From: Luteimonas saliphila
Lineage (GTDB): Bacteria > Pseudomonadota > Gammaproteobacteria > Xanthomonadales > Xanthomonadaceae
Assembly (NCBI RefSeq): GCF_016774335.1
Contig: NZ_JAETWA010000045.1
Location: 186,001-250,000 of the forward strand
Reading direction: 5' to 3'
DNA length: 64,000 nt
Shown here: positions 47,801 to 54,668 of the stretch, piece after piece
Layout of the letters: each line of letters starts with the position of its first letter
How positions within the stretch are numbered: position 1 is the first letter of the stretch
The notes under the pieces: model-generated
What the model was told of the DNA's origin: nothing
The model's input: the letters and a program-made list of their open reading frames with translations, nothing else
Database searches by the model: none
Made by a program: the position numbers and the translations under genes

Positions 47801-48047
47801 CAGCTGGAACGGCCGCGGCCGGCTTGGCACCACCGCCACCCCGTTCCATTCCAGCTACTTCGACGGTTACCGGATCACACTCACGGATGGCGCCACGACG
47901 GTGACCTTCGATACCGCCGCGACGAGCTTCGACTACAGCGACGCTCAGCGCACCGCGGACTTCGGCAGCCTCGATCCGCTGTCGGTGTCGATCTCCGCAT
48001 TGAACCGCATCACGGGCCCCGGCCCGGCACTTACAGGAACGATCTGA
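44838..48047 (+). CDS. Tail tip host-specificity protein
   Basis: 1069 residues from ATG 44838. A Gly-zipper start (GGVVGGVIGFVVTGFNPAGA) is followed by IPVVYGSPSPFMGTVLDGER, the conserved opening of J-like/PF13550 central tip proteins of gene-transfer-agent type, then beta domains. C-terminal TEFVWQPANAQTEWQPF-like repeats near the end may face the receptor. Confidence 0.88.
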   Translation: MSGSTIGGVVGGVIGFVVTGFNPAGAQWGVMLGSMAGSIIDPERIAAPDGRDAQEQTTTDGIPIPVVYGSPSPFMGTVLDGERKARRIKGKYQSGKGGPRVQEPDSYLWTGAILICEGPIDGLAFIVRNGVLVADWRDNPKIPAAETAKFASKIRIYLGTEDQNPDPALEAIHGVGNTPYYRGRAYFVIVDDDVTDTAGRIAQYAFGVVKSGQTNTVTVSEYATPPLSRFQNADWPLVDSEIEYDLTGYMHNYNGDGGAYLSSYTGSSIQDIKSHFADHLGGNRSFTAFLGWSASTAVEPGGVASGPLGSFGYTGLQTQPDVTDNALLWLVFADTQPENILSTIDCTTVPLGAPPNTFNESGMQVMQVPGSYPGAFIMAGYCIPPGAPYIVAGLPALYIRVSRKRRIPDYEFGDPCDERMPVKLPDAPAYHIDCDGVIDGSPEISTATGIFRHLRLLQLQTIDGRLQVTAYPVGPVLRNDDPNYSSQVFWENAYNQAVLAGRIPAGLTYGVDYPQASSTATNPVYIYTYSTTTIEPDEVFLQEVQEDLAYRCDVPASRIDASELAAIPIPGYMVATPATGANASRGLQPMFFYDMPEVDGKIRCVVRGKAAVGTLTDDDFVSIETDDEDIRSQQIEFPKKIHLAYPDPELNYAVTKQTFSREAASVVSVDEQIVSTTIPFSGDQAAKIVDIMGKVAWASAEGRMKCTLPREFTLWTPADCFNYNGKRWEIFSANYDSYATIALEARYDRASNYLSIATGKDARPPGEQTSGLRGPTRLETINLSPLLDSQDRLGLYFGVCGILEGWRGGMVSASIDGGATYTTLGTWRDGSVMGHSTTALGEASPWVYDPAATVTVKVHGGELESATFLQLLNEANACVIGDEAIQFSQAVELDEYVYELTGLTRARHGTTMQAHGVHSRFVLLGGSLNFVELQASWIGRTITLHVQSIGTPAGTGYTETFVWQPANAQTEWQPFQFQHEHDGSSTHVSWNGRGRLGTTATPFHSSYFDGYRITLTDGATTVTFDTAATSFDYSDAQRTADFGSLDPLSVSISALNRITGPGPALTGTI

Positions 48048-48721
48048 TGTCCGTTGAGCCGAGAACCAATCTGTCCTTCTGGCCGCCCGGTGCGATGCAG
48101 CCGGACCTTGTGTTCAACGCCATGATCTTCTGGCTCGCCGTGTGGGCGCAGGGCGTGGTGCTCTCCCAGGAGAACGACCCACCAGGCTCGCCTGATCCTG
48201 GCGACACGTATCTGGTCCAGACGGGCACCGGCGCGTGGGCGGGGCAGGACGACAACATCGCGTACTGGGACGGCTTCCAGTGGAAGTTCTTCGTGCCGGG
48301 CGAGGGGTACTTCGTCCGCGATCTAGACGCCGATGTCTGGCTCACCTACAGCACCGGCAGCGGGTGGACCGTCTGGGCGGGCTCCGGTGGCGATCTGCGC
48401 AACACCACGACTGCGATTACGTCTGGCACGACGGTAACGATCGACCTGTCGCAGGGCGACTACTTCACCTTGACGCTGGCGCACAACGCGACCGTCGCTT
48501 TCTCGAACCCTCCGGGGAGCGGCAAGGGCTTTTCTGTCCGCCTGCGCGTTACGCAGGATGGCACCGGCGGGCGTTCGCTGACCCAGCCGGCCGCCGTGAA
48601 GCTCACCGATGGCAGCGACCTGGCGATTCAGTCGGGCGCCGGCGTCGTGACGCTGGTCCACTACACCAGCGATAACAACGGCACCAGCATCGACGCAACA
48701 ATCAAGGCGCGCGGCGTATGA
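48047..48721 (+). CDS. DUF2793-domain tail fibre protein
   Basis: 224 residues. NDPPGSPDPGDTYLVQTGTG then AWAGQDDNIAYWDGFQWKFF and GEGYFVRDLDADVWLTYSTG are the DUF2793 pattern found in tail fibres. The C-terminal 90 residues form a beta-rich segment (VTIDLSQGDYFTLTLAHNAT). Confidence 0.82.
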   Translation: MSVEPRTNLSFWPPGAMQPDLVFNAMIFWLAVWAQGVVLSQENDPPGSPDPGDTYLVQTGTGAWAGQDDNIAYWDGFQWKFFVPGEGYFVRDLDADVWLTYSTGSGWTVWAGSGGDLRNTTTAITSGTTVTIDLSQGDYFTLTLAHNATVAFSNPPGSGKGFSVRLRVTQDGTGGRSLTQPAAVKLTDGSDLAIQSGAGVVTLVHYTSDNNGTSIDATIKARGV

Positions 48722-49341
48722 GCCTACTCGCCGCGCACGCAATGATGATGGCCAGCGGCGACGTATACGCGCCGGCCTGGAATCCCGCCGACTGCCACTC
48801 CAGCATCGCGCTGTCCTCCGCCAACACCATCGCCACGCGGACCACTGCAGCAGCGGCTTGGCGCTCTGTCCGCAGCATCACGTCGCACAACTCAGGGAAG
48901 TGGTACGCCGAGTGTGAGAACTTGGCGAACGGCGCGAGCAACGGCTCTGCGATATTTGGAATTGGCGATCCAATCGACGCGCTGACGATCTACCCGGGGC
49001 AGTCAAACAGCAGCTACGGGGTGCAAGCGAACGACCCGGGAGGGAAGCGAACATATACCAACGGAATCCCAACGGGTCGCGCTGGCGCTACGATAGGAAT
49101 CGGCGGAGTGAGTTGGGTAGCGGTTAACTTCGGCCCCGGCCATATCTGGTTCGGCGATAGCATTAGCGGCTGCTATGCGGGCGACCCCGCCGCTGGGACG
49201 GGGCCGCAATACACGTTTGCAGCAGGCACCGCCCGTAAGCTCATGCTCGGCCTGTTCAGCAACCCGCAGTCCTGCCTGCTGCGTAACCATCCAGGCCAGA
49301 ACCTGCTAACGATCCCCGGTGGCTTCTCGATGTGGGGCTGA
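48718..49341 (+). CDS. Distal tail fibre / receptor-binding candidate
   Basis: 207 residues. SGKWYAECENL, AIFGIGDP, SSYGVQAND and WVAVNFGPGHIWFGDSISGC have the spacing of SPRY-like beta-sandwich domains used as tail fibre tips. Last structural gene, converging with the hydrolase and overlapping its end by 36 bp. Codon use is less biased than in the tail genes upstream, as expected for a swapped receptor module. Confidence 0.7.
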   Translation: MSLLAAHAMMMASGDVYAPAWNPADCHSSIALSSANTIATRTTAAAAWRSVRSITSHNSGKWYAECENLANGASNGSAIFGIGDPIDALTIYPGQSNSSYGVQANDPGGKRTYTNGIPTGRAGATIGIGGVSWVAVNFGPGHIWFGDSISGCYAGDPAAGTGPQYTFAAGTARKLMLGLFSNPQSCLLRNHPGQNLLTIPGGFSMWG

Positions 49342-50220
49342 CGCCCCCCACAGCAGCCGGGCCATCGTTGGCGATATGTCGTGCTGGTCGAGTTCATCGA
49401 CCACAAGTCCGAACTGCCCGCCAAGCTCTGCCGCGCGCTTCTCCACGAACGGCCGGTAGGTGTGGGCAAGATCGCCTGGGAAGCAGCAGGGGTCATGCCG
49501 CACCAGTACCTGGAACTGCTCGCGGCCCTCGGAAGCGGCCATAAGGTACAGGTCGATGTAACCCATGCTCAATCCTGGCAGCGACTGCTCGTGGTCGCCG
49601 ATCGAGTGCGGGACGAATTGGCGCAGGTATTCCGGAAGCGAGCCAGCAATCTGGTAGCTGCGCTGGATGCGCGGGTCCATCGCGGCGTAGACAACCGTTG
49701 TCCAGCCGCCGCCGGACAGCCCGACCATGATCACCTCGTCGTAAGCCTTCTGCTCCAGGGCATAGTTCAGCCCAAGGGCCACCGGCTCTAGGAAACGACG
49801 CAAGGGGTACGGCTCGCCATCGATCCGTTCGTGATAAACGCCCGGCAGCATGCTGATCGCGAGCACGTCATAGCCGGCCGATTGCAGCGCCCGCGCGCCG
49901 AACGCTTCCTCGGCAACCTGCTTGTGGCCGCCATGGTAGATCGCGAGCGAGCGCGACGGCTTGTCGGCGGGCAGGATCGAAGCCCTCACCAACTCGCGGC
50001 CCGTGGGCAGTTCGCCACCGAACACCTCCCGGATCAACTGCGCCCGGAGGCGGTGCACGTCCTCGACGGTGCGCACCTGCGTTTCCGCCTCGAAGTCCGG
50101 GATCGCCAGCTCCGGCGGCGGCGGGGCGGTCACCACGGGCTTTTCCTGCGACAAGCGCCAAGCCCACGTCGCGCCGGCCGCTGCCGTCAACACGATGAGA
50201 ATTGCGACGTTGCGCTGCAT
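49306..50220 (-). CDS. Membrane-anchored alpha/beta hydrolase (candidate lysogenic conversion gene)
   Basis: 304 residues. N-terminal signal-anchor (VAILIVLTAAAGATWAWRLS), Pro-rich linker, then an alpha/beta-hydrolase core: oxyanion segment AIYHGGHKQV, nucleophile elbow VGLSGGGWTTVV (Ser), and a C-terminal His in ELDQHDIS. GGCGGAGGGG upstream of ATG 50220 is a strong ribosome site. Opposite strand to the tail genes, so probably its own transcript. It could deacylate or de-esterify envelope polymers. Confidence 0.78.
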   Translation of the reverse strand: MQRNVAILIVLTAAAGATWAWRLSQEKPVVTAPPPPELAIPDFEAETQVRTVEDVHRLRAQLIREVFGGELPTGRELVRASILPADKPSRSLAIYHGGHKQVAEEAFGARALQSAGYDVLAISMLPGVYHERIDGEPYPLRRFLEPVALGLNYALEQKAYDEVIMVGLSGGGWTTVVYAAMDPRIQRSYQIAGSLPEYLRQFVPHSIGDHEQSLPGLSMGYIDLYLMAASEGREQFQVLVRHDPCCFPGDLAHTYRPFVEKRAAELGGQFGLVVDELDQHDISPTMARLLWGASAPHREATGDR

Positions 50221-50347
50221 GCCCCTCCGCCCCCTGTGGCAGGTGGCCTATCCTACCTCGGAGCGGGATATGGCTCCGACGATAGCCGGGTGACCTTTGT
50301 GGGCCGTCCGTCGCGCCCCACGCGACGCATGGGCGTACCCTGCGCCC

Positions 50348-50599
50348 ATGCTCCCCGACAGCTACCGCTGGGCCGATTCCGACACCGGCGCCGTCCTGTT
50401 CCAGCGCTACGGCGCCGTGGCGAAGGTCACCGTCGACGGCCGGGTGACCCTGATCGGCGGCAAGCGCATCGAGGGCCCTGCGGCCAGCCTGGCGCAGGGG
50501 AAGCGCTTCGTGGAGCGGTGGATCGCCGCCAACGGGGCGCCGCTGCGCGCGCGGGAGCGGGAGATGCGCGACAGACTGCGCAACAGGGCCGGCACCTGA
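50348..50599 (+). CDS. Small phage protein, unknown
   Basis: 83 residues from ATG 50348. DTGAVLFQRYGAVAKVTVDG is a small beta segment, then a charged helix (LRAREREMRDRLRNRAGT). Divergent from the hydrolase. No family recognised. Confidence 0.65.
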   Translation: MLPDSYRWADSDTGAVLFQRYGAVAKVTVDGRVTLIGGKRIEGPAASLAQGKRFVERWIAANGAPLRAREREMRDRLRNRAGT

Positions 50600-50608
50600 A
50601 GGGCAGAG

Positions 50609-50938
50609 TCAGTGCTGGCGGCGTGAAATCAGCTCGATCAAGCGCCCACAATCGTCCGGGCCCATGCGCCCGATGTGGGCCTCGTGCTCTGCCAGGCCCA
50701 TGGCCTCGGCCATCCAGAGGTACGCGGCCGACCGGCTCATGCCACCGCCCTGCCATAGGCCGTCCAGGGCGGCGTGTGCGCGGCGACGCCACTCCCGGGT
50801 ATGCGCGTCGGCCAAGGACCCCAGCGGACGCGTAGTGCCGGCGTAGCAGCGGATATATGCGTCGCAGGGGGTGCACTTCCAGGCGGGGCCCCAGTCGGCG
50901 GGGTAGGGGTAGCCCGGGTCCGCCGGCGCCAGCAACAC
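50609..50938 (-). CDS. Zinc-finger-containing phage protein (DUF3268-like), start uncertain
   Basis: At least 109 residues. Frame extension upstream of GTG 50938 encodes ACPYCREPAVLLAPADP, so the CxxC of a CPYC/CTPC zinc site lies before any ordinary start codon; the natural start could be GTA at 50968, sharing GTAG with the upstream stop, or another rare codon. YPADWGPAWKCTPCDAYIRC and the later LWMAEAMGLAEHEAHIGRMG match phage zinc-finger proteins of this type. Confidence 0.7.
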   Translation of the reverse strand: MLLAPADPGYPYPADWGPAWKCTPCDAYIRCYAGTTRPLGSLADAHTREWRRRAHAALDGLWQGGGMSRSAAYLWMAEAMGLAEHEAHIGRMGPDDCGRLIELISRRQH

Positions 50939-50964
50939 GGCCGGTTCGCGGCAGTAGGGGCAGG

Positions 50965-51219
50965 CTACTCCGGGAATGGCGTGTCCTCGTCGCCTTCGCT
51001 GCCGAACAGGGCGGCGTCGAGGGCGCCGTCGACGATGTCGTCGATCCGTACCGTAGCCAGCTCACGCAGTTCCACCGGAGCCTGCGCCTTGATCTCGTCG
51101 GCCCGCTCCCAGAACCAGGCAATGAAGTCGGCAGGGGTACGGCCAGCGCGCTCGTTGGACCAGATGGCCACGTCGATCGCCAGGCGCTGCAGCGCGGCCT
51201 CGACCTCGTCAGGCGTCAT
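50965..51219 (-). CDS. Phage protein, unknown
   Basis: 84 residues from ATG 51219, acidic and helical (PDEVEAALQRLAIDVAIWSN). Second gene of a small leftward operon (52389 to 50609). Overlaps the upstream gene by 11 bp. Confidence 0.65.
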   Translation of the reverse strand: MTPDEVEAALQRLAIDVAIWSNERAGRTPADFIAWFWERADEIKAQAPVELRELATVRIDDIVDGALDAALFGSEGDEDTPFPE

Positions 51220-51451
51220 CGCAGGGCTCTCCGTCGTCGCCGGGGATCAGCCCGGCCTCGTGCAGGATGCAGCTCAGTCGCGAATCGACGTGAGGCAGGT
51301 CCGCTGGCGCGGCGCTCTCGCGGATCTCGTCGGCGATGCCGGCGAAGGCGTCCATCTGGTCCGAGGCCTGCGTCTCGGCCAGCAGTTGCGGCATGTGGGC
51401 GGCGAGCTCGTCGAGGCGGCGATCAAGGGTGGCACGGTCCTGGTGGGGCAT
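51209..51451 (-). CDS. Phage protein, unknown
   Basis: 80 residues from ATG 51451, helical and acidic (RATLDRRLDELAAHMPQLLA). Two bases separate it from the SRAP gene upstream, so they are one operon. Confidence 0.65.
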   Translation of the reverse strand: MPHQDRATLDRRLDELAAHMPQLLAETQASDQMDAFAGIADEIRESAAPADLPHVDSRLSCILHEAGLIPGDDGEPCDDA

Positions 51452-51453
51452 GG

Positions 51454-52389
51454 TTACGCAGCCTTGCGGTGTTCGTAGTAGGGGTGGCGCTTGTCGTCGA
51501 AGATGGCGTAGAGCGCGTCGAGGCGCTGTGGATCCGGGTTGAGCCAGGCCTCCAGGTGCTCGGGCTTGATGTTGATGATGGTGCGATCGTGGCCGGCGGC
51601 GGCCACCTCCGGCTCGGGCTCGTCGGTGATAGCGGCGAAGCAGGGCATGTCGGGCTCTTTGCCTTCGGGATCCGTCCAGTTGGCCCAGAGGCAGGCCACC
51701 AGCATGGGCTCGCCGGTCTTGGGGCGGAACTGCAGGCGGACATTCTTGCGGTCCGGGCCCTCGACGTTCTCGAAGAACGTGTTCACCACCATGAGCCCGT
51801 GCGTGTAGCCGAACTGGTGGCGCCAGTAGCGCTCCAGGTTGTCCCGACGGGCGTTGTAGGTGCCACTCATCTGGCCGGTGCGGGTGAAGTCGCTCGATGC
51901 CGGCTTGCCGGGTTGGCGGAGCTGGTACCTCATGGGGCGGACCACGTACCCGTCGCCCTCGCGGATCAGCACCGGCACCCACCACTGCGGGTAGAACTGC
52001 CAGTCCCGGGGCTTGAGCTCGGTGCGGTGCAGGTCCGCGATCCAGCCCTTCAGCTGGTCGACCTTCCGCGAGGCGCGGCCAACCTCGGTCTCCGCGGTCT
52101 TGGTGTGCTTGGCCGCCAGCTTCCGCTCATTGTCGGCCTTGCGCTTGGACTGCTTGAACAGCTCCTGCTGCCAGTCCTGTTCGTCCTGGGCCAGCATGGC
52201 GTCCATGGCCTGCGCGACCTCGGGTGGCAGATCAGGCCGGAGGGTGTCGATCAGCGCCTTGGGGATCTTCTTCCGTTCGAGGCCGTTCTGCTGCAGCCAG
52301 AGCTTGGCGAAGGCCTTCAGGTCCATGATGGCGCCGACTTCGCGGACCATTTTGCGGTAGTCGGAGTGGATCTGGGCGGAGTAGCACAT
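51454..52389 (-). CDS. SRAP (YedK/HMCES-type) abasic-site protein
   Basis: 311 residues from ATG 52389, whose product starts Met-Cys (MCYSAQ). In SRAP proteins Cys2 is exposed and links to abasic sites in single-stranded DNA. TYNARRDNLERYW replaces the common NARxE block, and GHDRTIINI holds the conserved His region. An insert of about 90 charged residues (KQSKRKADNERKLAAKHTKT) makes it longer than the usual 220. It may protect phage DNA from AP lesions. Confidence 0.85.
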   Translation of the reverse strand: MCYSAQIHSDYRKMVREVGAIMDLKAFAKLWLQQNGLERKKIPKALIDTLRPDLPPEVAQAMDAMLAQDEQDWQQELFKQSKRKADNERKLAAKHTKTAETEVGRASRKVDQLKGWIADLHRTELKPRDWQFYPQWWVPVLIREGDGYVVRPMRYQLRQPGKPASSDFTRTGQMSGTYNARRDNLERYWRHQFGYTHGLMVVNTFFENVEGPDRKNVRLQFRPKTGEPMLVACLWANWTDPEGKEPDMPCFAAITDEPEPEVAAAGHDRTIINIKPEHLEAWLNPDPQRLDALYAIFDDKRHPYYEHRKAA

Positions 52390-52722
52390 GGGCGGGATGG
52401 TAGCGCCGGCCTGTGAAAAGGGGAGCATGCTCGGCGTAGGAATTCCCCGACACGCCAGCACGCTGCGGCCCGATTGCTTGGTCCCGGCCCCACGGGCACC
52501 CTGACCCTGCCAGCAACGCACGGCGCACCGACGCGACCATGGCGGAGCCATCCAGCCGTGCGGACCCCGTAAGGGATTGCGGGGTCGCTGGCACACCTCG
52601 CGGCCAAAGCGCCGCGATTACGCCACCGCTACGCCAAAGTAGTGGACAGTTGCGGAAATAGTGGACAACGAGGCTCGGAGAAACTCACGCAACCCGTTGA
52701 ATTCATGGCGCCCGAAGTTGGA
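52390..52722. other. 333-bp intergenic region upstream of the SRAP gene
   Basis: No convincing gene. Contains two TAGTGGACA copies 19 bp apart (52640-52648, 52659-52667). No LexA-like box or strong promoter was recognised by eye. Confidence 0.5.
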
Positions 52723-53121
52723 CTAGACACGCCGGTTCCCCTTGCGCCGATTCTCCGCCCTGGTGATGACCCGAAGATTGCCATCCCAGTGAAGCCCGCT
52801 GAAGTTTTTCCCCAGTAGCGGCTCTATGTGGTCAACCTCGTGGGGAATTCCGGTCTCGCTTGTGAGTCGCCGCGCTTCGGCATAGATGGCCTGAATAGCC
52901 GCCACGTCAGCCCACGGCGGCATGGCCTCGCGCAATCTGGCATGGTGCAGGTGCTTTACATGGGCCTGCTTCGCGCGCCGTTCGCGCTGGGCGGGTTCGC
53001 ATAACAGCTTGCACAGCTTGGCCCGCTTGGCTGCGGTCAGACCTTCCGCCGACAGGCCAGCGCCTTCGATCATGGCAATCTGACGAAGGCGCAGCGACCT
53101 TGCTTTCTCATAGCGAGACAT
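52723..53121 (-). CDS. HNH endonuclease at the right prophage edge
   Basis: 132 residues from ATG 53121 (GTG 53157 would add 12). Helical basic first half; C-terminal HNH core EVDHIEPLLGKNFSGLHWDG then NLRVITRAENRRKGNRR. Lies 128 bp from attR. Such edge genes may be recent acquisitions carried with the att site. Confidence 0.8.
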   Translation of the reverse strand: MSRYEKARSLRLRQIAMIEGAGLSAEGLTAAKRAKLCKLLCEPAQRERRAKQAHVKHLHHARLREAMPPWADVAAIQAIYAEARRLTSETGIPHEVDHIEPLLGKNFSGLHWDGNLRVITRAENRRKGNRRV

Positions 53122-53248
53122 GGGCAGAGCGGCACCACGGATTCGGTTTGTGCTCACTGTGCTAACCGATGCGTCAGAAAGCCCAATTGTACACCACGCC
53201 GGTCCTCTAAGTCGTTGTTTGACATAGCTTCAGACGAACGGCTGGGCT

Positions 53249-53287
53249 TTAGGAGGGGGACGCTCTATCCAGCTGAGCTACGGGGGC
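53249..53287. repeat. attR core (39 bp, truncated tRNA-Arg copy)
   Basis: Identical to 1716-1754: 5' half of tRNA-Arg on the reverse strand, without the 3' half. It marks the right prophage border; host DNA resumes at 53288. Before integration the original tRNA promoter lay on this side. Confidence 0.93.
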
Positions 53288-53336
53288 CAAGTGGGTGGAT
53301 TTTCGCATGCCCGGAACGAACAAGCCAAAACGAAGC

Positions 53337-53363
53337 GAGGCCCGCGGTGGATCCGCGGGCCTC
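53337..53363 (-). terminator. Rho-independent terminator of the azurin gene
   Basis: GAGGCCCGCGG-TGGA-TCCGCGGGCCTC stem-loop; in the reverse direction it is followed by a T-rich stretch (TTCGTTTTGG). Lies 38 bp beyond the azurin stop. Confidence 0.8.
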
Positions 53364-53400
53364 GTCGTGGGTGGGGCGATGTGCGGCGGGTCGCCGCGTC

Positions 53401-53856
53401 TCAGGGCGTGACGGTCACCGTGCCACGCATCAGCGAGGAGTGGCCGGGGAACGAGCAGAAGAAGGTGTAGGCGCCCCCGGCCTTGAGCTTGCTGCCGGGA
53501 AGCGAGGCGCTCGTGGTCTCACCGCCGCCGATCAACTTCGTCGCCGCCAGGACGCGCGCATCGCCCGCCGGCAGGTAGCCGCCCGCGGCACCGGCCTTGA
53601 GCCCGTCCTTGGCCACGGCGTCCGCGTCGGCGGTGGCCGTGACCACCACGTTGTGACCCATCGCCGCGACCGGCAGCTTGCCGGTGTGCTGCAGCTCGAT
53701 GGAGACGCTCTTGCAGGCGGCCGAGACGCTGACGCTCTTCTGGTCGAACTGCATGTTGTCGCCGCCCTTGAGCTTGATCGTGCAATTGGGGGCGGCCTGG
53801 ACCACACCGGCGCAGCCGAGCAGGGCCAGGGCGAGGAGGGATTTGCGGATGTTCAT
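53401..53856 (-). CDS. azu: Azurin (periplasmic blue-copper protein)
   Basis: 151 residues. Signal peptide MNIRKSLLALALLGCAGVVQ-A, then CTIKLKGGDNMQFDQKSVSV. Copper ligands: His in AMGHNVVV, Cys and His in FFCSFPGHSSLM, axial Met in LMRG; a disulphide pair Cys near residues 25 and 48 is present. It carries electrons to terminal oxidases or nitrite reductase. An FNR-type box lies 73 bp upstream, consistent with low-oxygen induction. Confidence 0.95.
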   Translation of the reverse strand: MNIRKSLLALALLGCAGVVQAAPNCTIKLKGGDNMQFDQKSVSVSAACKSVSIELQHTGKLPVAAMGHNVVVTATADADAVAKDGLKAGAAGGYLPAGDARVLAATKLIGGGETTSASLPGSKLKAGGAYTFFCSFPGHSSLMRGTVTVTP

Positions 53857-53928
53857 GGGGTGGTACTCCGTAGGGTCGGGTGTCGATTCCGGTTGACGCC
53901 ATGGTCGCGCTTTGCAGGGCGCGGTGCC

Positions 53929-53942
53929 TTGATCTGGATCAG
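53929..53942 (-). promoter_or_regulatory. FNR/Anr-type box upstream of azurin
   Basis: TTGATCTGGATCAG: nine of ten consensus positions of TTGAT-N4-ATCAA. Its centre is 80 bp from the azurin ATG, so a class II start would leave a leader of about 38 bases. Confidence 0.65.
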
Positions 53943-54116
53943 CCGATGCGGATGCGCCGCATGTGAGACTAGCGTTGCACGGCGCCCAGCCGCTATCCCG
54001 GGGCTGAATGCCGGTTGGGCATCGCCTGCGCGATCGCGAGGGTGCGCCGCGGCCCGTCCGCAGTGCATCGACGCCTCCGCTCGGGCGTCTTCACTCCCGT
54101 CACCGCTTGCCGATCA

Positions 54117-54556
54117 ATGTCGACCTTTGAACCGCCATCGCCCTTGCCCGGCCCGGACCTCTGTACCGAGGAGGAGGTGGCGCGTCTGGTGCACGCGTTC
54201 TATGCCCGGGTGCGCGCCGACCCGCTGCTGGGGCCGGTATTCGCAACGCATGTCGCCGACTGGCCGGCCACCTGGCGCATCTGGTGGACTTCTGGTCGGC
54301 GATGCTGCGCGGCACGCGCCGCTTCAGCGGGGCCCCGGTGCAGCGCCACAACGCGCTGCCGGGGCTGGATGCAGCGATGTTCGAGCGTTGGCTGGCGCTA
54401 TTCGCGGAGACCACGGCCGGCCTCGGCAACCAAGCGATGCAGCGACTCGCCGACGAGATGGCGCAGCGGGTGGCGGCGAACCTGCAGGCGCGCTATCGGC
54501 CGGAGGACGGGGCCGCGGACGCAAGCGGACTCCATCGCAGTCGGCCTGGGCGGTGA
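54117..54556 (+). pseudogene. Group III truncated haemoglobin, split by a one-base deletion
   Basis: The first frame (MSTFEPPSPLPGPDLCTEEE, then VARLVHAFYARVRADPLLGP) reads to VADWPA and then loses sense (TWRIWW). Adding one C near 54270 restores HLAHLVDFWSAMLRGTRRFS, the next frame, which continues to MFERWLALFAETTAGLG and ends at 54556. Together they form a normal-length trHbIII of about 146 residues. Either the gene is inactive or the deletion is a sequencing error. Confidence 0.85.
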
Positions 54557-54668
54557 GGGACGCAATATCGAGGCGGGCGGGCCTGGGGCGGGTGGGATGG
54601 AGTCGTTCCTGCGCGTTGGGGCTCGACGGCAAGGTGGTCCCGGTCACGCGATGACGGCGGGACGGGTC

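Larger units (their letters stand above)
1716..53287. mobile_element. Complete lambdoid siphovirus prophage
   Basis: Bounded by the 39-bp repeats, with integrase at the left edge, a leftward early operon, a CI/Cro switch with five operators, rightward replication genes, lysis, HK97-type packaging and head genes, and a long-tail (siphovirus) tail module. I see no broken structural gene: terminase, portal, protease, capsid, tail tube, tape measure and tail-tip genes are all open. The prophage therefore looks potentially inducible, although that is inference from gene content only. Confidence 0.95.

Noticed and set aside
45714-47849. Long minus-strand open frame opposite the tail tip gene
   Set aside because: Antisense shadow of a strong tail gene; composition is Arg/Val/Asp-rich with no domain.
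52640-52667. Possible insertion-sequence end (two TAGTGGACA copies)
   Set aside because: Too short, no inverted partner and no transposase in the window.
54117-54556. Programmed frameshift in the globin gene
   Set aside because: No slippery heptamer at the junction and globins are not known to use frameshifting; a one-base deletion explains it better.
53215-54654. Long plus-strand frame spanning attR, azurin antisense and the globin start
   Set aside because: It merges unrelated regions; only the globin portion from 54117 is coding.
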